From: Nectonema munidae
Lineage: Eukaryota > Nematomorpha > Nectonematoida > Nectonematidae
Direction of reading: 5' to 3'
NCBI GenBank assembly: GCA_030549495.1
Contig: JAUIRK010001009.1
Coordinates: 434,001-498,000, forward strand
Length of the DNA stretch: 64,000 nucleotides
Below the pieces are notes generated by a model. The model was not told where the DNA came from. It searched no databases and was given only the letters and a program-made list of their open reading frames with translations. Positions 44,190-56,510 of the stretch are shown here, one piece after another. A program made the translations under genes and the position numbers. Each line of letters begins with the position of its first letter. The first letter of the stretch is position 1.

Positions 44190-44400
44190 CAAAAAGAAAA
44201 AGTAGAATTTCAAAAGGACAAAATAGAATTGTAAAAGAATAAAATAGAATTGAAAAAGAACAAAATAGAATTATAAAATAGAATTGAAAAAGAAGAAATT
44301 AGGTTTGGGAAAGAAGAAACTAGAACTAAGAAAGAAGAAAATAGAATTGGGAAAGAAGAAACTAGAATTAAGAAAGAAGAAAATAGAACTAAAATTGGTA
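44190..44400 (+). repeat. approximately 21-bp minisatellite, unit 3 left arm
   Basis: Same as in units 1 and 2. Confidence 0.7.
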
Positions 44401-44412
44401 TATATTATATAT

Positions 44413-45009
44413 TTATTTTGTTAGACCTTTTCGGTATTCTAAGCGAATTTGCCTCTGCAACTTCCTGTTTTCTTTCTTTTCTGCTTGGGCTCTCAAGTTT
44501 TCCCTCTTTTTTTCATTCTTGATCGAGTCCATCTTCTCCATTTTGCGTCTGCTTTCTTTCTCAATCTTAATGCATTTGGATTTGAAGGCGAAAGACGTTA
44601 GTTCACTATATTGCACAGTTTCTATCTCGAGATATTGACATTTCGTTTCTTTCACCTGTTCTTTTTTTCCTTTCAAGTTGTCCTTATTTTTGACAGATTC
44701 AACGAAATTAGTCAAATACTCTTTCTTTTCTTTTTTAAATGTTCGAATATCAATTTCTCGAACTTTAGGCTTATTATCTTTTTTATCGAGTTGGCATTGT
44801 TTTGCCTTTGATTTATTTTTTATATTTTTTGGGCAAGAAGAATTCACGTTTTCGTGAAGTTCATTTCCTTTAAAGCCATTTCTTATATTTTCCCATGCTT
44901 TTTCGAATGAGTATTTGAGTTTTGGTAAAATAGCAGAGCAAGCTTCTATTACCATTTCCTCGCACAACAAAGCGCAAGCCTGAATTAGTATGTTTCCGAA
45001 CATGGCCAT
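44413..45009 (-). CDS. lysine-rich 198-residue protein, unit 3 left arm
   Basis: Third fully open copy of the arm ORF. The N terminus reads IQACALLCEEMVIEACSAIL, and the body differs from unit 1 by NIKNKSK in place of NIKNESK. It keeps the same length, the same charged C-terminal helix and the same KGLTK end. With the unit 1 copies, three of six arm ORFs remain full length. Function unknown. Confidence 0.55.
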   Translation of the reverse strand: MAMFGNILIQACALLCEEMVIEACSAILPKLKYSFEKAWENIRNGFKGNELHENVNSSCPKNIKNKSKAKQCQLDKKDNKPKVREIDIRTFKKEKKEYLTNFVESVKNKDNLKGKKEQVKETKCQYLEIETVQYSELTSFAFKSKCIKIEKESRRKMEKMDSIKNEKKRENLRAQAEKKENRKLQRQIRLEYRKGLTK

Positions 45010-45090
45010 TTTCGTAGAGTGCTTTTTGCAAAAGTGACGCTAACCTACTTTCTATAGTTATTTGTAAACTCATGCAAAAGGTCATTCAAC

Positions 45091-45253
45091 TCATGCGTAA
45101 TTTAATTGGTCATAAAAATAACAAAATAAATTTCATTGGTTATGTGTGTGATGTATGCATGTCTTTAATCGTTCGTAATATTACGCGAGTGCGTAAAGAT
45201 GCGTATGTTCTCACATTTCCCAAAAATGATGGCTGCATAGAATTTTCAAGGCA
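45091..45253 (+). promoter_or_regulatory. palindrome spacer, unit 3
   Basis: 163 bp in the same orientation as unit 1. It lies between divergent ORF starts. Confidence 0.45.
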
Positions 45254-45339
45254 GTTGAATGAACTTTTGCATGAGTATACTAATAACTTTACAAAGTTTG
45301 TTATCGTCACTTTTATTAAAAGCACTCTACGAAAATGGC

Positions 45340-45925
45340 CATGTTCGGAAACATACTAATTGAGGCTTGCGCTATGTTGAGCGTGGTAATAGTAATAGAA
45401 GCTTGCTCTGCTATTTTACCAAAACTCAAATACTCATGTGAAAAAGCATGGGAAAATATAAGAAAGGGTTGAAGGAAACGAACTCACGAAAACGTGAATT
45501 TTCTTGCCCAAAAATATAAAAAATAAATCAAAGGCAAAACAATGCAACTCGATAAAAAAGATAATAAGCCTAAAGTTCGAGAAATTGATATTCGAACATT
45601 TAAAAAAGAAAAGAAAGAGTATTTGACTAATTTCGTTGAATCTGTCAAAAATAAGGACAACTTGAAAGGAAAAAAAGAACAGGTGAAAGAAACGAAATGT
45701 CAATATCTCGAGATAGAAACTGTGCAATATAGTGAACTAACGTCTTTCGCCTTCAAATCAAAATGCATTAAGATTGAGAAAGAAAGCAGACGCAAAATGG
45801 AGAAGATGGACTCGATCAAGAATGAAAAAAAGAGAGAAAACTTGAGAGCCCAAGCAGAAAAGAAAGAAAACAAGAAGTTGCAGAGGCAAATTCGCTTAGA
45901 ATACCGAAAAGGTCTAACAAAATAA
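45340..45925 (+). pseudogene. lysine-rich arm ORF, frameshifted near residue 45, unit 3 right arm
   Basis: Starts like the other copies (MAMFGNILIEACAMLSVVIV). Several one- and two-base deletions cluster between 45,468 and 45,545, a region intact in the other arms. The original frame resumes at 45,542 and stays open for 127 codons to the usual end. The cluster of small losses in a short interval is unusual and could be a sequencing or assembly problem. Confidence 0.6.
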
Positions 45926-45934
45926 AAATATAAT

Positions 45935-46150
45935 ATATACCAATTTTAGTTCTATTTTCTTTTTTCTTAATTCTAGTTTCTTCTTTCCCAATTCTATTTT
46001 CTTCTTTCTTAGTTCTAATTTCTTCTTTCCCAAACCTAATTTCTTCTTTTTCAATTCTATTTTATAATTCTATTTTGTTCTTTTTCAATTCTATTTTATT
46101 CTTTTACAATTCTATTTTGTCCTTTTGAAATTCTACTTTTTCTTTTTGTT
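45935..46150 (-). repeat. approximately 21-bp minisatellite, unit 3 right arm
   Basis: Mirror copy. Confidence 0.7.
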
Positions 46151-47084
46151 ATAGAATGTCTCTCTTACCTAAATAAGGTTATTTTCCAAAAACTTTAAAA
46201 AGGTCAAGGAAACAGAATTACAAAAGGAAAAAATAAAATTGCAAAAATACGAAATAGAGTTAAAAAAGGGTGTTCATGTGAACAGTGGTTACGATATACC
46301 TCCTGGGGATACTTCCACTTAAAAAAAAGTTAATGCGCCTATACGTTGTACCTCAAGGGTGGTGTGGAAAGCAACTAGCCTTCAACTATTTCTTAATTTT
46401 ATTTTTATTTGACATATTTATATTATCTTGACAAGTATCATTTTTACTTTTTGATATTTTGAATATTAATACACGAAGAAATTTTTTTTTAATTTTTAAA
46501 AGAAAATGAGAAGCTAAATTATTTCCATTTTATTATTTCGCAAATAAATCTTATTTAACCTTTTCAAACTCTAAATTTATAAATTTTTATTTTTTCATAT
46601 TATTTATAAAGATTCGGTCCGGTTAAAAATTGCCGCAGAAAATGCCGCAAGATTAATTTGGCAATATCTTTTTTTAAATAATAAAGTTCAAGCTGAAGTA
46701 AAATTTTTTATAAAATGTAAGTTCTTTTCTATTGTTTAAAATCTTTCTTGATTTAATTAATAAAAATATTGTGTTAAACTAAGCTCTTTAAATAAAGGCC
46801 TTCTGATTTTAATGGCGGCTGGGTTAAAAAGTGCCACAAGGTTTTAATAAAATGCCTGCCTTGTAAATGGATGATTATTTTCCTACTTTTATATAAATAG
46901 ATTATTCATCCCTTTTTTTAAACTTTTCTACTTTTTACACACGTAATGTAACTAATTTTAATTTCTGATTTTTTTTAAAATAATGTTTTTTGAACTTAAT
47001 TTGAAGCTTTATCAACCTACTTTTTTTGATATCAAATATTTTTTGTGAAAATGATCTATAAAATTTGCCGTCAGTTTATTTGAA

Positions 47085-47369
47085 ATGATACAATGCTTTG
47101 ATTGTACTGGCCTTTTCTATTTTCCCTGTCAAAGTTTATCCAGTCATCAGGGCCTTTTTCATTCAAATAATTGTTTAAATTATTATTGCTTAGTGTATAA
47201 TTTTTCTATGTATTCTTATTCTAAAAGTATAAAGCGTATAGAAAAATTTGTTGCTTCCATTTTAACCAAACCTTTTCATTTTACTTTTTTTTTGAAAAAT
47301 TTAAAGTTTTATATTGAAGGAGAATATATTTTCTTAAAAGATGCAAAAAAAATTTTTTCGCTTATTTAA
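47085..47369 (+). CDS. small Cys/His-containing ORF in the transposon, unit 3
   Basis: 94-codon version of the ORF at 31,426. The finger-like CFDC...SSHQGLFH is identical. A shorter T-run lets the frame continue with LKNLKFYIEGEYIFLKDAKK, which may be the truer reading. Family unknown. Confidence 0.3.
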   Translation: MIQCFDCTGLFYFPCQSLSSHQGLFHSNNCLNYYCLVYNFSMYSYSKSIKRIEKFVASILTKPFHFTFFLKNLKFYIEGEYIFLKDAKKIFSLI

Positions 47370-50300
47370 ATTTTGGATTTGCGTCTTGCCAACAACAAGA
47401 ACGGCTGTTATTTTATATCAAGATGCTTGATTTCGTTGTCCTCTTTTGAAATGTGAGTTTTTTCTCTTTATTGCCATTTCAACCATTTTTCAGATTTTGT
47501 TGTCATATTATATACAACAAATAAGTTGTATGAAATACAGTTTGGCCTAATATATGCGTGCTGTTTCAACAAATATGAGAGCAAAACGTGGACCCGAACA
47601 TACCCGCAAAATAAACTTTGTGGGTACCCCCAGTCCTGCAAATAATTTTTTTGCCCACATAGATTTCGAAATAAATTTTTGAGTAAACTATTGAATACAC
47701 AAAAATTGAATCAACTAATCACTGGGCTAACAAAGCAGTAATTTTATTACGTTTCTTCAGGGAGGCAGAGTCCAAGGTGTAAACATCTAACTCTCACTTG
47801 AAACACTTAAAAACCCCAAGTACATGTTAGAATTTATATTCAACCACCTAGCTTTTTAGTATTATTTTATAATTTTTTAAGAAAATAATTTTTGTGGTGC
47901 TTAATTTCCTTATTTTTTATTTGATTTTACATAACACAATCTCAACTCTTATTCCCACACATGCGCATATCTCAGTTAAATTCAGCATATCATTTAACTA
48001 AGGACTATTAATAGTAAAGGATGCTTAGCAAATTTTCTGATTTATTTTTTTAATACTTCAATTTGATTTTTGAGAAATATTGTCAAATATTACCCAACAC
48101 TCAAATTTCTTCTATCCACACCCGCATAACCGCGCAAATATTTTTATGTGGGTAATCCAGGGTCCAGCAGGTTTGACTATTATATTTTTTAGGTCTGTGA
48201 TTTTGTGTCTTGATCATATGATTACTTTCCTAACACTGCAAATGAAAGATTATTATTCAACAGTAGAAGTAACTTCATAAATTTAAAGATGTATTTTTAT
48301 TTTTAGGTCAGCGCACTTGAATTTTGGAATTAGCTTTAAAGAAATATTTTTCTATCGCAAAATTTTTTAAAGTTTTCAATGCAAATACTTCAATGGCATA
48401 ACCAGCATTATTAACTTACGAATAAACTTTTGAATTGAAATAATTTAATTTTTTATAAGGATAAAAAATTTTACATTTTATTATTCGCACTTTATCAATT
48501 TTCTCACTTTTATCAGAGTTTTATTAAAATAGAACTTTTGCTAGGGCGCGGTTAAAACATGACTTCTGTCTTCTTAGTGTTCATTGTGAAGCGTCAGTTG
48601 TCACAGGCCCAAGATAACTTATAAGTTGATGACTGCATTTTCTGCTTACTGATGGCGTTCAGGGTATGTTATCCGCAAATTTTTTTTCAAATAACTGTCC
48701 GTTTAAGCTTTGTTAAGGCAAGCATCGTCTTTGTTTATGCATCTTCCCATTAGTCCCGTACCTGATGCCTATTCCTTCTTCCTTGTACTGGAAGGCGTTG
48801 ATTAAATGGTTGTTAACCTAACCTAGACCGTAATTCTTTCGAATCTTTTTTTCAATAAAAATACTATATTATGTTTAATTCAGACCTAATAAAGATCAAA
48901 AATGAATACTTGGTTGTGCTTGAAAAAAGTCTCCTATTTTTGAGATGGTAATCGGCATCAGCAATATATTAAATGTTAAATTTATTGAAAATTGCTTATT
49001 ATTCGTTTTTTGAATTCAAGTTTTCAATTAAAAAAAAGTAAAAAATTTCCTGATTAAGGAACCTCTCATCTGCAGCACATTTTTTTTTGACAATTCTGGC
49101 AGTGTCGTTTAATTTGTATTAACCTAACAAAATAATTTCCTTTATCATATTTAAATTCTTCATTGACTCTTTCTTTCAAACGCTTTGATTTCTGTGCATA
49201 ATTTTTTTACAATTGGTGGAAGAAACATTTGAATTGAGAGATAAAGAAATTCTTTTTGTTTACAATAAAGTTATTTAGTCTTTTACATTCATAAAATTGT
49301 TGAGTTTTTAGCAATTTACTAAATGATATCGAGCCTTTGTGTGAAAATTGGAAACCACGATTTTTTCTTTTATTTCTTCTTCTGTATAAGGAAACTTACT
49401 TATCAAGCATATCAGCACCTCATATCTATGTATTATACTAAGATGCAATTTCTTTTGTATATTTTAGTGAGCAGCGAATTATATTACTAATTGGAAAAAT
49501 CCTACTGTAGTTTGCAGCAACAGACACAGAATATAACATTATAATTCCATTTTGCTTTAAAAATTCTGTTTATATTCTATCCCTTAAAAGTTCTAGAATT
49601 TCTATTTTTGTGGAAAAATTGATGAAATATATTTAATAAAATGTACATCCATATTTATGTATAACAGATGTCAAATATTTTAAAACTCTTACACCAAAAA
49701 TATCAAAATTATTTTCTTTTTCCTTGCCAAGGTATAGATAAAAATTGTTTAAATATCCTCCTGAACTGCAAACACCAATTATAACTAAATTTTATTCATT
49801 TTCATTTCAAATATTTTTTTCCAAATGCAACACATAATATCTGATCATCATTTATCGGTAAAAATCTTAGGTTAAAAAGTGCTTCACGATTTATTTAGGT
49901 TTAACCTTTTTGAAATTAAATAATTATATAATACAATCATTAATCAAATAAATTCTGCATATTTTAATTCCTTCGGAGCTTTGTCAATTTCCTAATATCT
50001 TGCCAAAGCAATCTCTGCATACTTTAATGCCTCGTAACGTTTGACAAGCACCTAATATGGACCTATATATCCATCAAGACAAATTTTCACAAGCTAATAA
50101 CTTTTAATTTTTCCTTTAAATCAGATAAAATTTAAACACAATATATTTTTTATACTCTTAATTTATATTTAAATTTTCAGCAACATTGAATATTATATGT
50201 GGAAAATATTCGAGCATAAAAGGTTTTGGTTAAATACATAGTATCTTGTCAAAGTAATTTGGGCATATTTTAATGACTCAGGAGGTTGGCCATGTTCCTA

Positions 50301-50654
50301 ATGCATTGATATGTAATTATTACAACTTTGGAATTTTAAGTTTAATGGTGATGTAAGGTGTTAAGAGACTGTTCAATACTTAAACGTCTTCGGTGAATAC
50401 AGCCTTGAAAACTCTTCACTGCACACGTTTACCTTTAAAAATAACTAAGAAGAATTTATTATGCAAATACAAATTATAAAATACATGTTACAAAACACCC
50501 ATACATGCTGTGGTATATACATGTAAAGAGAATTAATATAAATGTCACATGGCACAAAAACAAAACTAAAAAAAAGAAATAGTTATTTGAAAAAAGTTCT
50601 TAGGAAACGCTTGAATCTATAACTACCTTTTTTTTAAATAAAAATAATCAAAGA
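47370..50654. other. interior of the transposon, no gene recognised
   Basis: Same content as 31,640-34,984 with small indels. Confidence 0.4.
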
Positions 50655-50657
50655 CGC

Positions 50658-50898
50658 AGAACCATCAACGGATCCAAAGTGGCTGCCTAGCCGCCCCCCC
50701 TTCCCTATCGAATTAAGCCTCAAAAGAAGAAGAAGATGACGATGGTAGTGATGATGATCTCGCCTTAAAAATAGGTTTTTGTTAAGAAATGTTGATGGAG
50801 ACGATGATGGCAGACAACGTCTGAACTTTAAAAAACCAATAGAAGTAATTTTTCAAATTAGCTCCCCCTATACTCGATTTCTTGATCCGCCACTCCGC
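50658..50898. mobile_element. nested hAT-type MITE, unit 3
   Basis: Same insertion as 34,990-35,225. The C-run is shorter here. Confidence 0.5.
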
Positions 50899-51204
50899 AG
50901 TATACACATTTATGAATGAAAACAAGAATAAGAATTTTATTGTTACATTTATTTCATATTCAGAATTTTAAACAGATTGGATATACTAAACTTCAAATAT
51001 AAAAAACAATAGAATTAATAATTTAAATATTTATTATACCAAAAATTATTTTAGCATTTCAAATTTTTTAGTTAGGTTTTCTTTAATTTAAAATATTTTA
51101 TTAAATTAGAATAAATAATTTAAAATTATTTGTTTTTTTTTCAACATATTTTGTTCAATTATAACCTCATTTTTATTTTGTTGAGGCACTTTTTAACCGG
51201 ACCC

Positions 51205-51428
51205 ATAAAGATTGGTCTCATAAAATTGGCATCAAAAATCGGTCTTAAAAACTGGGTCTCAACTTTAGACATTAAAAACTTTCAAGGTCTTGCTTATTTT
51301 GATTATGTGTATAGGATACTAAATAGAAAATTAATAATTAAACATTTATTGATAAAAATGTTTTAAAAAACTTAAAAATATTTACTTATTTATTTATTAA
51401 AGAGAAAATTGAGTTTAATAAAAATTTC
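51205..51428 (+). repeat. palindrome right arm, outer part, unit 3
   Basis: Continuation after the transposon, beginning with the second ATAAAGATT. Confidence 0.85.
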
Positions 51429-51971
51429 AAATTCACACCTAAAAAACGACTGGATCAGAGAGCTATATGGCCGTGGTGGGTGGGTGGGGATCCAAGCTTA
51501 AACAAAGAAGATGATTTTAAAATTTTACCATGAAAAAACTGAAAAGATAAATACTGCATAAAAAGCGGTTTGTTGGAGTAAGCATGATGAAAGGAAATAA
51601 ATTCGTACATAAAAGAGATGGGATCCTAGAGGCAGATGGTCGATTTGATGGGTGGGTGGGGATCCGAGCCTAAATACAAAGAAGATGATTTCAAAATTTT
51701 ATGATGTAAAAGTAGACTGCCAGGAGCGCTGTCCAAACTTCAAAAGAAAGCAGAACTCAATACTCGATGCATACATTTTTTATGAGCTGCCTAATGAATC
51801 TGTTCATAATTGTATGCTAACAATCAAATAAAACTTGCAAAGTCTCACTTATTCAAAAAAGACGATGTTCTCTAAATTTTATGAAGAAGCAGCCCTACTT
51901 TATTTGAGGATTCATCACTCCTTTATTAGGATCACGAGTAGTCAGCATGGCGATTTTCAGAATCTCTAATG
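51429..51971. other. unit segment between palindrome and hAT, unit 3
   Basis: Has the same direct duplication of about 165 bp as unit 2 (near 51,475-51,515 and 51,650-51,690). Confidence 0.6.
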
Positions 51972-53187
51972 CAGAGTTTTTCAAACTGGGGTTCGCAAAC
52001 ACTTGGGGGCTCGCGAGAAAATTTTAAGGGGTACGCGAGCTTTTAAAACTTACAAAAATTAAATTTAAAAATTGATTAAAAAAGTTAGTTCAAAAAATTA
52101 CTTCAGATTTTTCGTCTAACTAAATTTTAAAATGGTTGCACGCATTTATTTTTTTATTATCAAAAAATTATTTGATTGGTAAAAATATTTTTAAAGATTT
52201 TAAAGATGAATAAATGTTAAGAAATAATATGAATTAATTTTTTCGATTTTTTGATGTATTTGATCTTTTTATGATTTTTAGATTATTTTTAGAATTTTTA
52301 AATTGTTTATCAATTCAATACTGAAAAAAGACAATATGATGAGAGCTACATTCAATTTGGCCAAACACTTCTCAATAAAAATAACATAGCTTTCCCTCAG
52401 TGTGCAATATGTCACAAGTTTTATCAGTGGGGTGCATGAAGGCTGCTTTTTTAAACGCCATTTTGATAGTTGCCATCCTAATTTCAAGAGCAAAAATATT
52501 GCATTTTTCAAGCAAAAAGAAGAGGTTTTAAAAAAGACGTTTTCATTCTTCACGAACTCTTTTTCGTTTAATGAAGCCGGCTTACGCGCATCTTCATGGT
52601 ATCATTAAGTATAGCACAAGAAGGAAACCCCCATAAAATAGAAGAAAATTGATAGTTCCTTCTTGTAAAGACATAATTAGTTGTCTCATTGGAAGTGACT
52701 CTGTTCAGTAGGTTTCATCAATACCTCTTTCAAATGATGCTGTTCATCGACGAATAGCAGATATGTCTGATGATGTCAATCAATACATAATTACAGAAAT
52801 AAAAGATTCTGCTTTCGGAAATTTTGCAATTCAACATGATGGGTCGACTGATACTGCTTCATGTGGTCAATTTTTTGTATTTCTTAGATATATCAAAGAT
52901 GAAGAATTTAAGGAAAAATTTTTCTTTTCTCAAATATTGAAATCAACAACAAAAGGTGAAGATATTTCAACCAAGTTTCATTGTTTTTTCAGAAAGAAGG
53001 ATTAAGTTAGGGAAATGTATGTGCAATGGCAACCGAAGGAGCGCAAGCAATGCTCGACCATCATTTAGGTTTTCGAGGAAGTGACTTCTGAAATAAAACA
53101 TTTTCATTGCATGTGGATTGATATGCGTTGGCGTCAATAACTTTCCAATCAGATTTAAAATCAGTGCTTAAATTATTATATATATAG
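51972..53187 (+). pseudogene. 5' half of a ZBED5-type hAT, unit 3
   Basis: Best preserved of the three copies. 52,763-53,005 reads MSDDVNQYIITEIKDSAFGN, then FAIQHDGSTDTASCGQFFVF and LRYIKDEEFKEKFFF without interruption. This is the N-terminal catalytic-Asp region of ZBED5-type hAT transposases. The finger end at 52,402-52,608 is in another frame. It is truncated at satellite 1 like its homologues. Confidence 0.72.
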
Positions 53188-53189
53188 TT

Positions 53190-54145
53190 AATCAAATTTG
53201 CGGTTTACTTCTAAAAATTGTCTCCAAAAACATTCATTCAAATTTTACAATGAAATATATGTTATACTAAATCGGCCATGCTGTTTTCATTTTTGAACTA
53301 ATTTTTTACATTTAGGATTTGAAAATACCTATAAGTATTAATCAAATTTGCGGTTTACTTCTAAAAATTGTCTCCAAAAATATTCTTTTGAAATATATGT
53401 TTTTATTCCAAATCAATTATGGTGTTTTCATTTCGGAACTCATTTTTTACATTTAGGATGTGAAAATACCTATAAGTGTTAATAAAATTTGCGGTTTACT
53501 TCTAAAAATTTTCTCCAAAAACATTCATTCAAATTTTACAATTAAATATATGTTTTTATACCAAATCAACGATGCTAGTTTCATTTATGGACTCAATTTA
53601 TGCAGTTTGAATTTGAAAATACATATAAGTATCAATTAAATTTGCGTTTAGTTCTAAAATTTGTTTTTATAGCAAATAGATCATGATGATTTCATTTCTG
53701 AACACAGTTTTCGCATTTAGAGGTTTTACTGCTAGTGTCAATTAAATTTGCGGTTTATGTCTGAAAACTATATCCCAAAATATTCTCTCTAATTTTATAT
53801 GAAATATATGTTTTTATACCAATTGGACCATGATCATTTTTATTTCTGAAATCATTTTTTTGCATTTAGAGGTTTTAAATGTCTGAAAGTGTCAATCAAA
53901 TTTTCGATTTACGTCTAATGTCTGCAGAAATATTTTTGAAATTTAAATAAAATATCTGTTTTTATGCAAAATGGAAGATGCTGGTTTCATTTTTGGACTC
54001 AGGTTTGGCATTTATGGTTTTAAAATATCTGAAAGCTTGAATCAGAATATGCGGTTTACTTCTAGATACTGTCTTCAAAAATATTTTCAAAAAAATAAAA
54101 TATCTGTTTTCAACCAAATCGACTATGCTTATTTTATTTCTGTAC
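53190..54145 (+). repeat. satellite 1, unit 3
   Basis: About seven monomers in register with unit 2. Confidence 0.85.
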
Positions 54146-54150
54146 TGGAT

Positions 54151-54265
54151 TGTAATGTGTTACCTCAATCTCTTCTGCTTAGTACATTTCACTCGTATAT
54201 TCCTACCTCGAGCACCTTCTTCATATTCAATTACGCTTGTACTAATTGTTATGTTGTGCTATATT
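54151..54265 (+). repeat. putative LTR remnant, left part, unit 3
   Basis: Broken by the LINE insertion; the remainder is at 58,661-58,734. Confidence 0.35.
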
Positions 54266-54432
54266 TTAGATATTTTAGATGTTAAACAAAATATAATGCG
54301 TATATGACCAGAATTTTTTTTTTGATCTGAATTTTACTCATTTAAAAATGGCGGCTATTTGAAAAGTGTATCATAAAAGGTAAAGAGAAATTTAAAATTT
54401 TTTTCAATTACTTTTTATTACAATTTATTCTA

Positions 54433-54720
54433 ATGAAATCTAAATCTAGTACCTCAAAAAGTTCGCTTATAAGTCCTAATATCTCTGTTAATCATGACTG
54501 GATATGTTTCAATTGTGAAAGTAAATCCAATGAAATGATGAAATGCAGCTCATGCCTTAATTGGATGTGCTACACATGCCAAAGTATATCTAAGCATATG
54601 TTTAACTTAATTGAAAAATTTGAAGGATGTGGTATCCGTTGGTTTTGTACGGCCCTTGTGGGAAAGATGATACACCTAAGCTGAAAAAAGTCATTAATAA
54701 AATTAACGAAGATATTACCT
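54433..54720 (+). pseudogene. LINE ORF1, PHD-like zinc finger part
   Basis: The frame from 54,433 (MKSKSSTSKSSLISPNISVN) has WICFNCESKSNEMMKCSSCL and then WMCYTCQSI. The C-x2-C, C-x2-C-x3-W-x-C-x2-C spacing is PHD-like, as found in ORF1 of several CR1-type LINEs. A frameshift near 54,650 breaks the end (WFC followed by ALVGKMI instead of a second Cys pair, which is present in the neighbouring frame as a C-G-K-D-D stretch). Confidence 0.65.
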
Positions 54721-55462
54721 CTTTCAAAAAGAACAATGAAAAGCATTTAAGAAAATAAATGAAGATCTTTCTACAAGAATAACGGAGGTCTTTGACCACA
54801 ATAAACATCTTGTAAACACGATTGAGCTATCTCATAGCAAATTGAATGAAAAGATCGATAAACTAATTGAAAAAATCTCACCTAATTCTACTCAGAAATC
54901 AACTTCCCCTCCTCCACAAGATTTTTGGCAAATAAGATACGCTATCGAGCCAACGTGCCACTGAGCTAGACATAGCACGACGTAAAGCCAATCATATAAT
55001 TCATGGTGTTGAAGAGTATAACAATGATGGTAAAAGAATTAATGACGCTCAATTTGTTCAAGATCTGTTCGATAGACACCTATCCTTGGTAAAATAAATG
55101 TAACAAATCTGATCAGACTTGGTAAAATAAAAAAGGAGGAAAATGTTAAAAGGCCTCTCCGAATTACTTACGAGTGCTACTCTGACAAGAACTTGGTTGT
55201 AAGTGCCCTACCCAACTTGAAAAATGCTCCAGACAATTTCAAAAAGATCTTCATTTCAAACGATCTTAATCCTGAAGAACGTGAAAAAGTGAACAAGTTA
55301 AGAGTTCAAGTGAAAACGTTGAATCAAGAAAACAAAGATGAATCAATAATAATATATTTATTAAGAGGTAGTTCTTTAAACGACGTCCGTGTGATCAAGA
55401 AAATAAAATATGTTCATCAAACACTACTTGCCACCAACGAATCAACAGAACCTACAAGTTAA
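54721..55462 (+). pseudogene. LINE ORF1, coiled-coil and RNA-binding-like part
   Basis: Lysine-rich coiled-coil-like sequence (54,720-54,890) is followed by ELDIARRKANHIIHGVEEYN and INDAQFVQDLFDRHLSL. Then comes the open stretch 55,193-55,462 with NLVVSALPNLKNAPDNFKKI and ISNDLNPEEREKVNKLRVQV. This pattern is usual for LINE ORF1 RNA-binding domains. Several frame breaks occur (near 54,760, 54,955 and 55,090), so no complete ORF1 protein is made. Confidence 0.6.
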
Positions 55463-55496
55463 AACAATCAACTTTCACTTCAAGTCAAAATAAAGA

Positions 55497-56510
55497 AATT
55501 TCCCGAAATATTTTATCTGTATTCTATACCAATTCTAATCAACTTCTTCCCAAAATGTCAGAGCTTTGTTTGGTAATAGACAAAACAAATTCTGATTTGA
55601 TTTTTATTACCGAAGTTCTTCCAAAAAATGAAGGTTCATTTCCGCCAGTCTGCTCCACCTAATCTGTGCAGTTTTTCAATGGTCAACAATTTTGATAAAG
55701 TAACTAACCATGCTTCTAAAACTAGAGGAATCATTGCTTATTTTAAAACATTTTTAAAAGTCAAAACTGTATCCCCCTTTGTTCCTTCTTACATTGAATA
55801 TATTACTTTAGAGATTGAAAATAATGGCAAAAACTTTATCTTTTGCTGCATTTATAGAAGCCCCTCAATCAATATGGCTTGTTCTACTCATGAAATAATT
55901 CGTCTCTTTTCAACCCTCATAACAGCATAATCTATGGGTGGCATGGCAGGTTGGTTGAGATGATGGACATAGCACGGAAGCCTCTGGATTCGATTCCTCA
56001 TCGATACGAATTTGTTCATAGTTTGACATAAGCGGTACATCAGTGCCTTGTCAATAAAAATACACCCGCTGCATTGACTTGTTTCCTAAATTTACTATAA
56101 TTTTCATTGGAGATTTTAACTATCCCTCTATTCCTTGGAACTCCAAAGTTCACAACGCTAGAAAGAATTCTTCTGCTATGAAGTTTGTAGAGTACCTAGC
56201 TTCAAAAAACTTGTTCCAATTAATTTAGGATGCTACTAGATTAGATTATACTGGAAAAGAAAGTATTTTAGACCTCTTAATTACGAATTTCCCTTCTGAT
56301 CTTTCAAATATTTCTATTTTACCAGCATTGGATGGTAGTGATCATTACTCTATTACGTTCGATTTTTCTTATATTGTCAAAGCTTTATCTTCTATAACCA
56401 CTAAACTAGATGTTCGCTCGGGAAGATACAATAAAATAAGAGAATATTTGTCCAATGTTAATTAGAACCTATATAATGAATACTCTTTTTTAGAGTTTTA
56501 TGATGTTTTC
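55497..56510 (+). pseudogene. LINE ORF2, APE-type endonuclease
   Basis: The segments SVFYTNSNQLLPKMSELCLV, DLIFITEVLPKN, IFCCIYRSPS, FIGDFNYPSIPW and DGSDHYSITFDF appear in the order of apurinic-type endonucleases of LINEs. The GDFN and SDH motifs retain catalytic residues. This domain nicks target DNA for target-primed reverse transcription. A SINE-like insertion (55,929-56,070), a frameshift near 55,628 and stops near 56,229 and 56,462 disable it. Confidence 0.75.
55929..56070 (+). mobile_element. probable tRNA-derived SINE inside the LINE
   Basis: The block interrupts the endonuclease reading. It contains TGGCAGGTTGG, similar to a polymerase III A box, and about 50 bases later GGATTCGATTCCTC, close to the B-box consensus. 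A non-tRNA tail ends in AATAAAAATA. Target duplications are not clear. Confidence 0.5.

Larger units (their letters stand above)
43521..45090 (-). repeat. palindrome left arm, unit 3
   Basis: Reverse complement of 45,254-46,614 plus 51,205-51,428. Confidence 0.9.
45254..46614 (+). repeat. palindrome right arm, inner part, unit 3
   Basis: Interrupted by the 4.59-kb transposon at 46,615; it resumes at 51,205. Confidence 0.9.
46615..51204 (+). mobile_element. 4.59-kb unclassified DNA transposon, unit 3
   Basis: Same element at the same site as in unit 2, with the same 9-bp target copies (46,606-46,614 and 51,205-51,213). The TIRs carry one or two private changes (TTGCCGC on the left, TTGAGGCAC on the right). 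Sharing of position and target means it was duplicated with the unit, not inserted twice. Confidence 0.85.

Noticed and set aside
55935-56005. A functional tRNA gene
   Set aside because: A- and B-box-like sequences are present, but no cloverleaf with paired acceptor ends could be drawn and a long non-tRNA tail follows. A SINE fits better.
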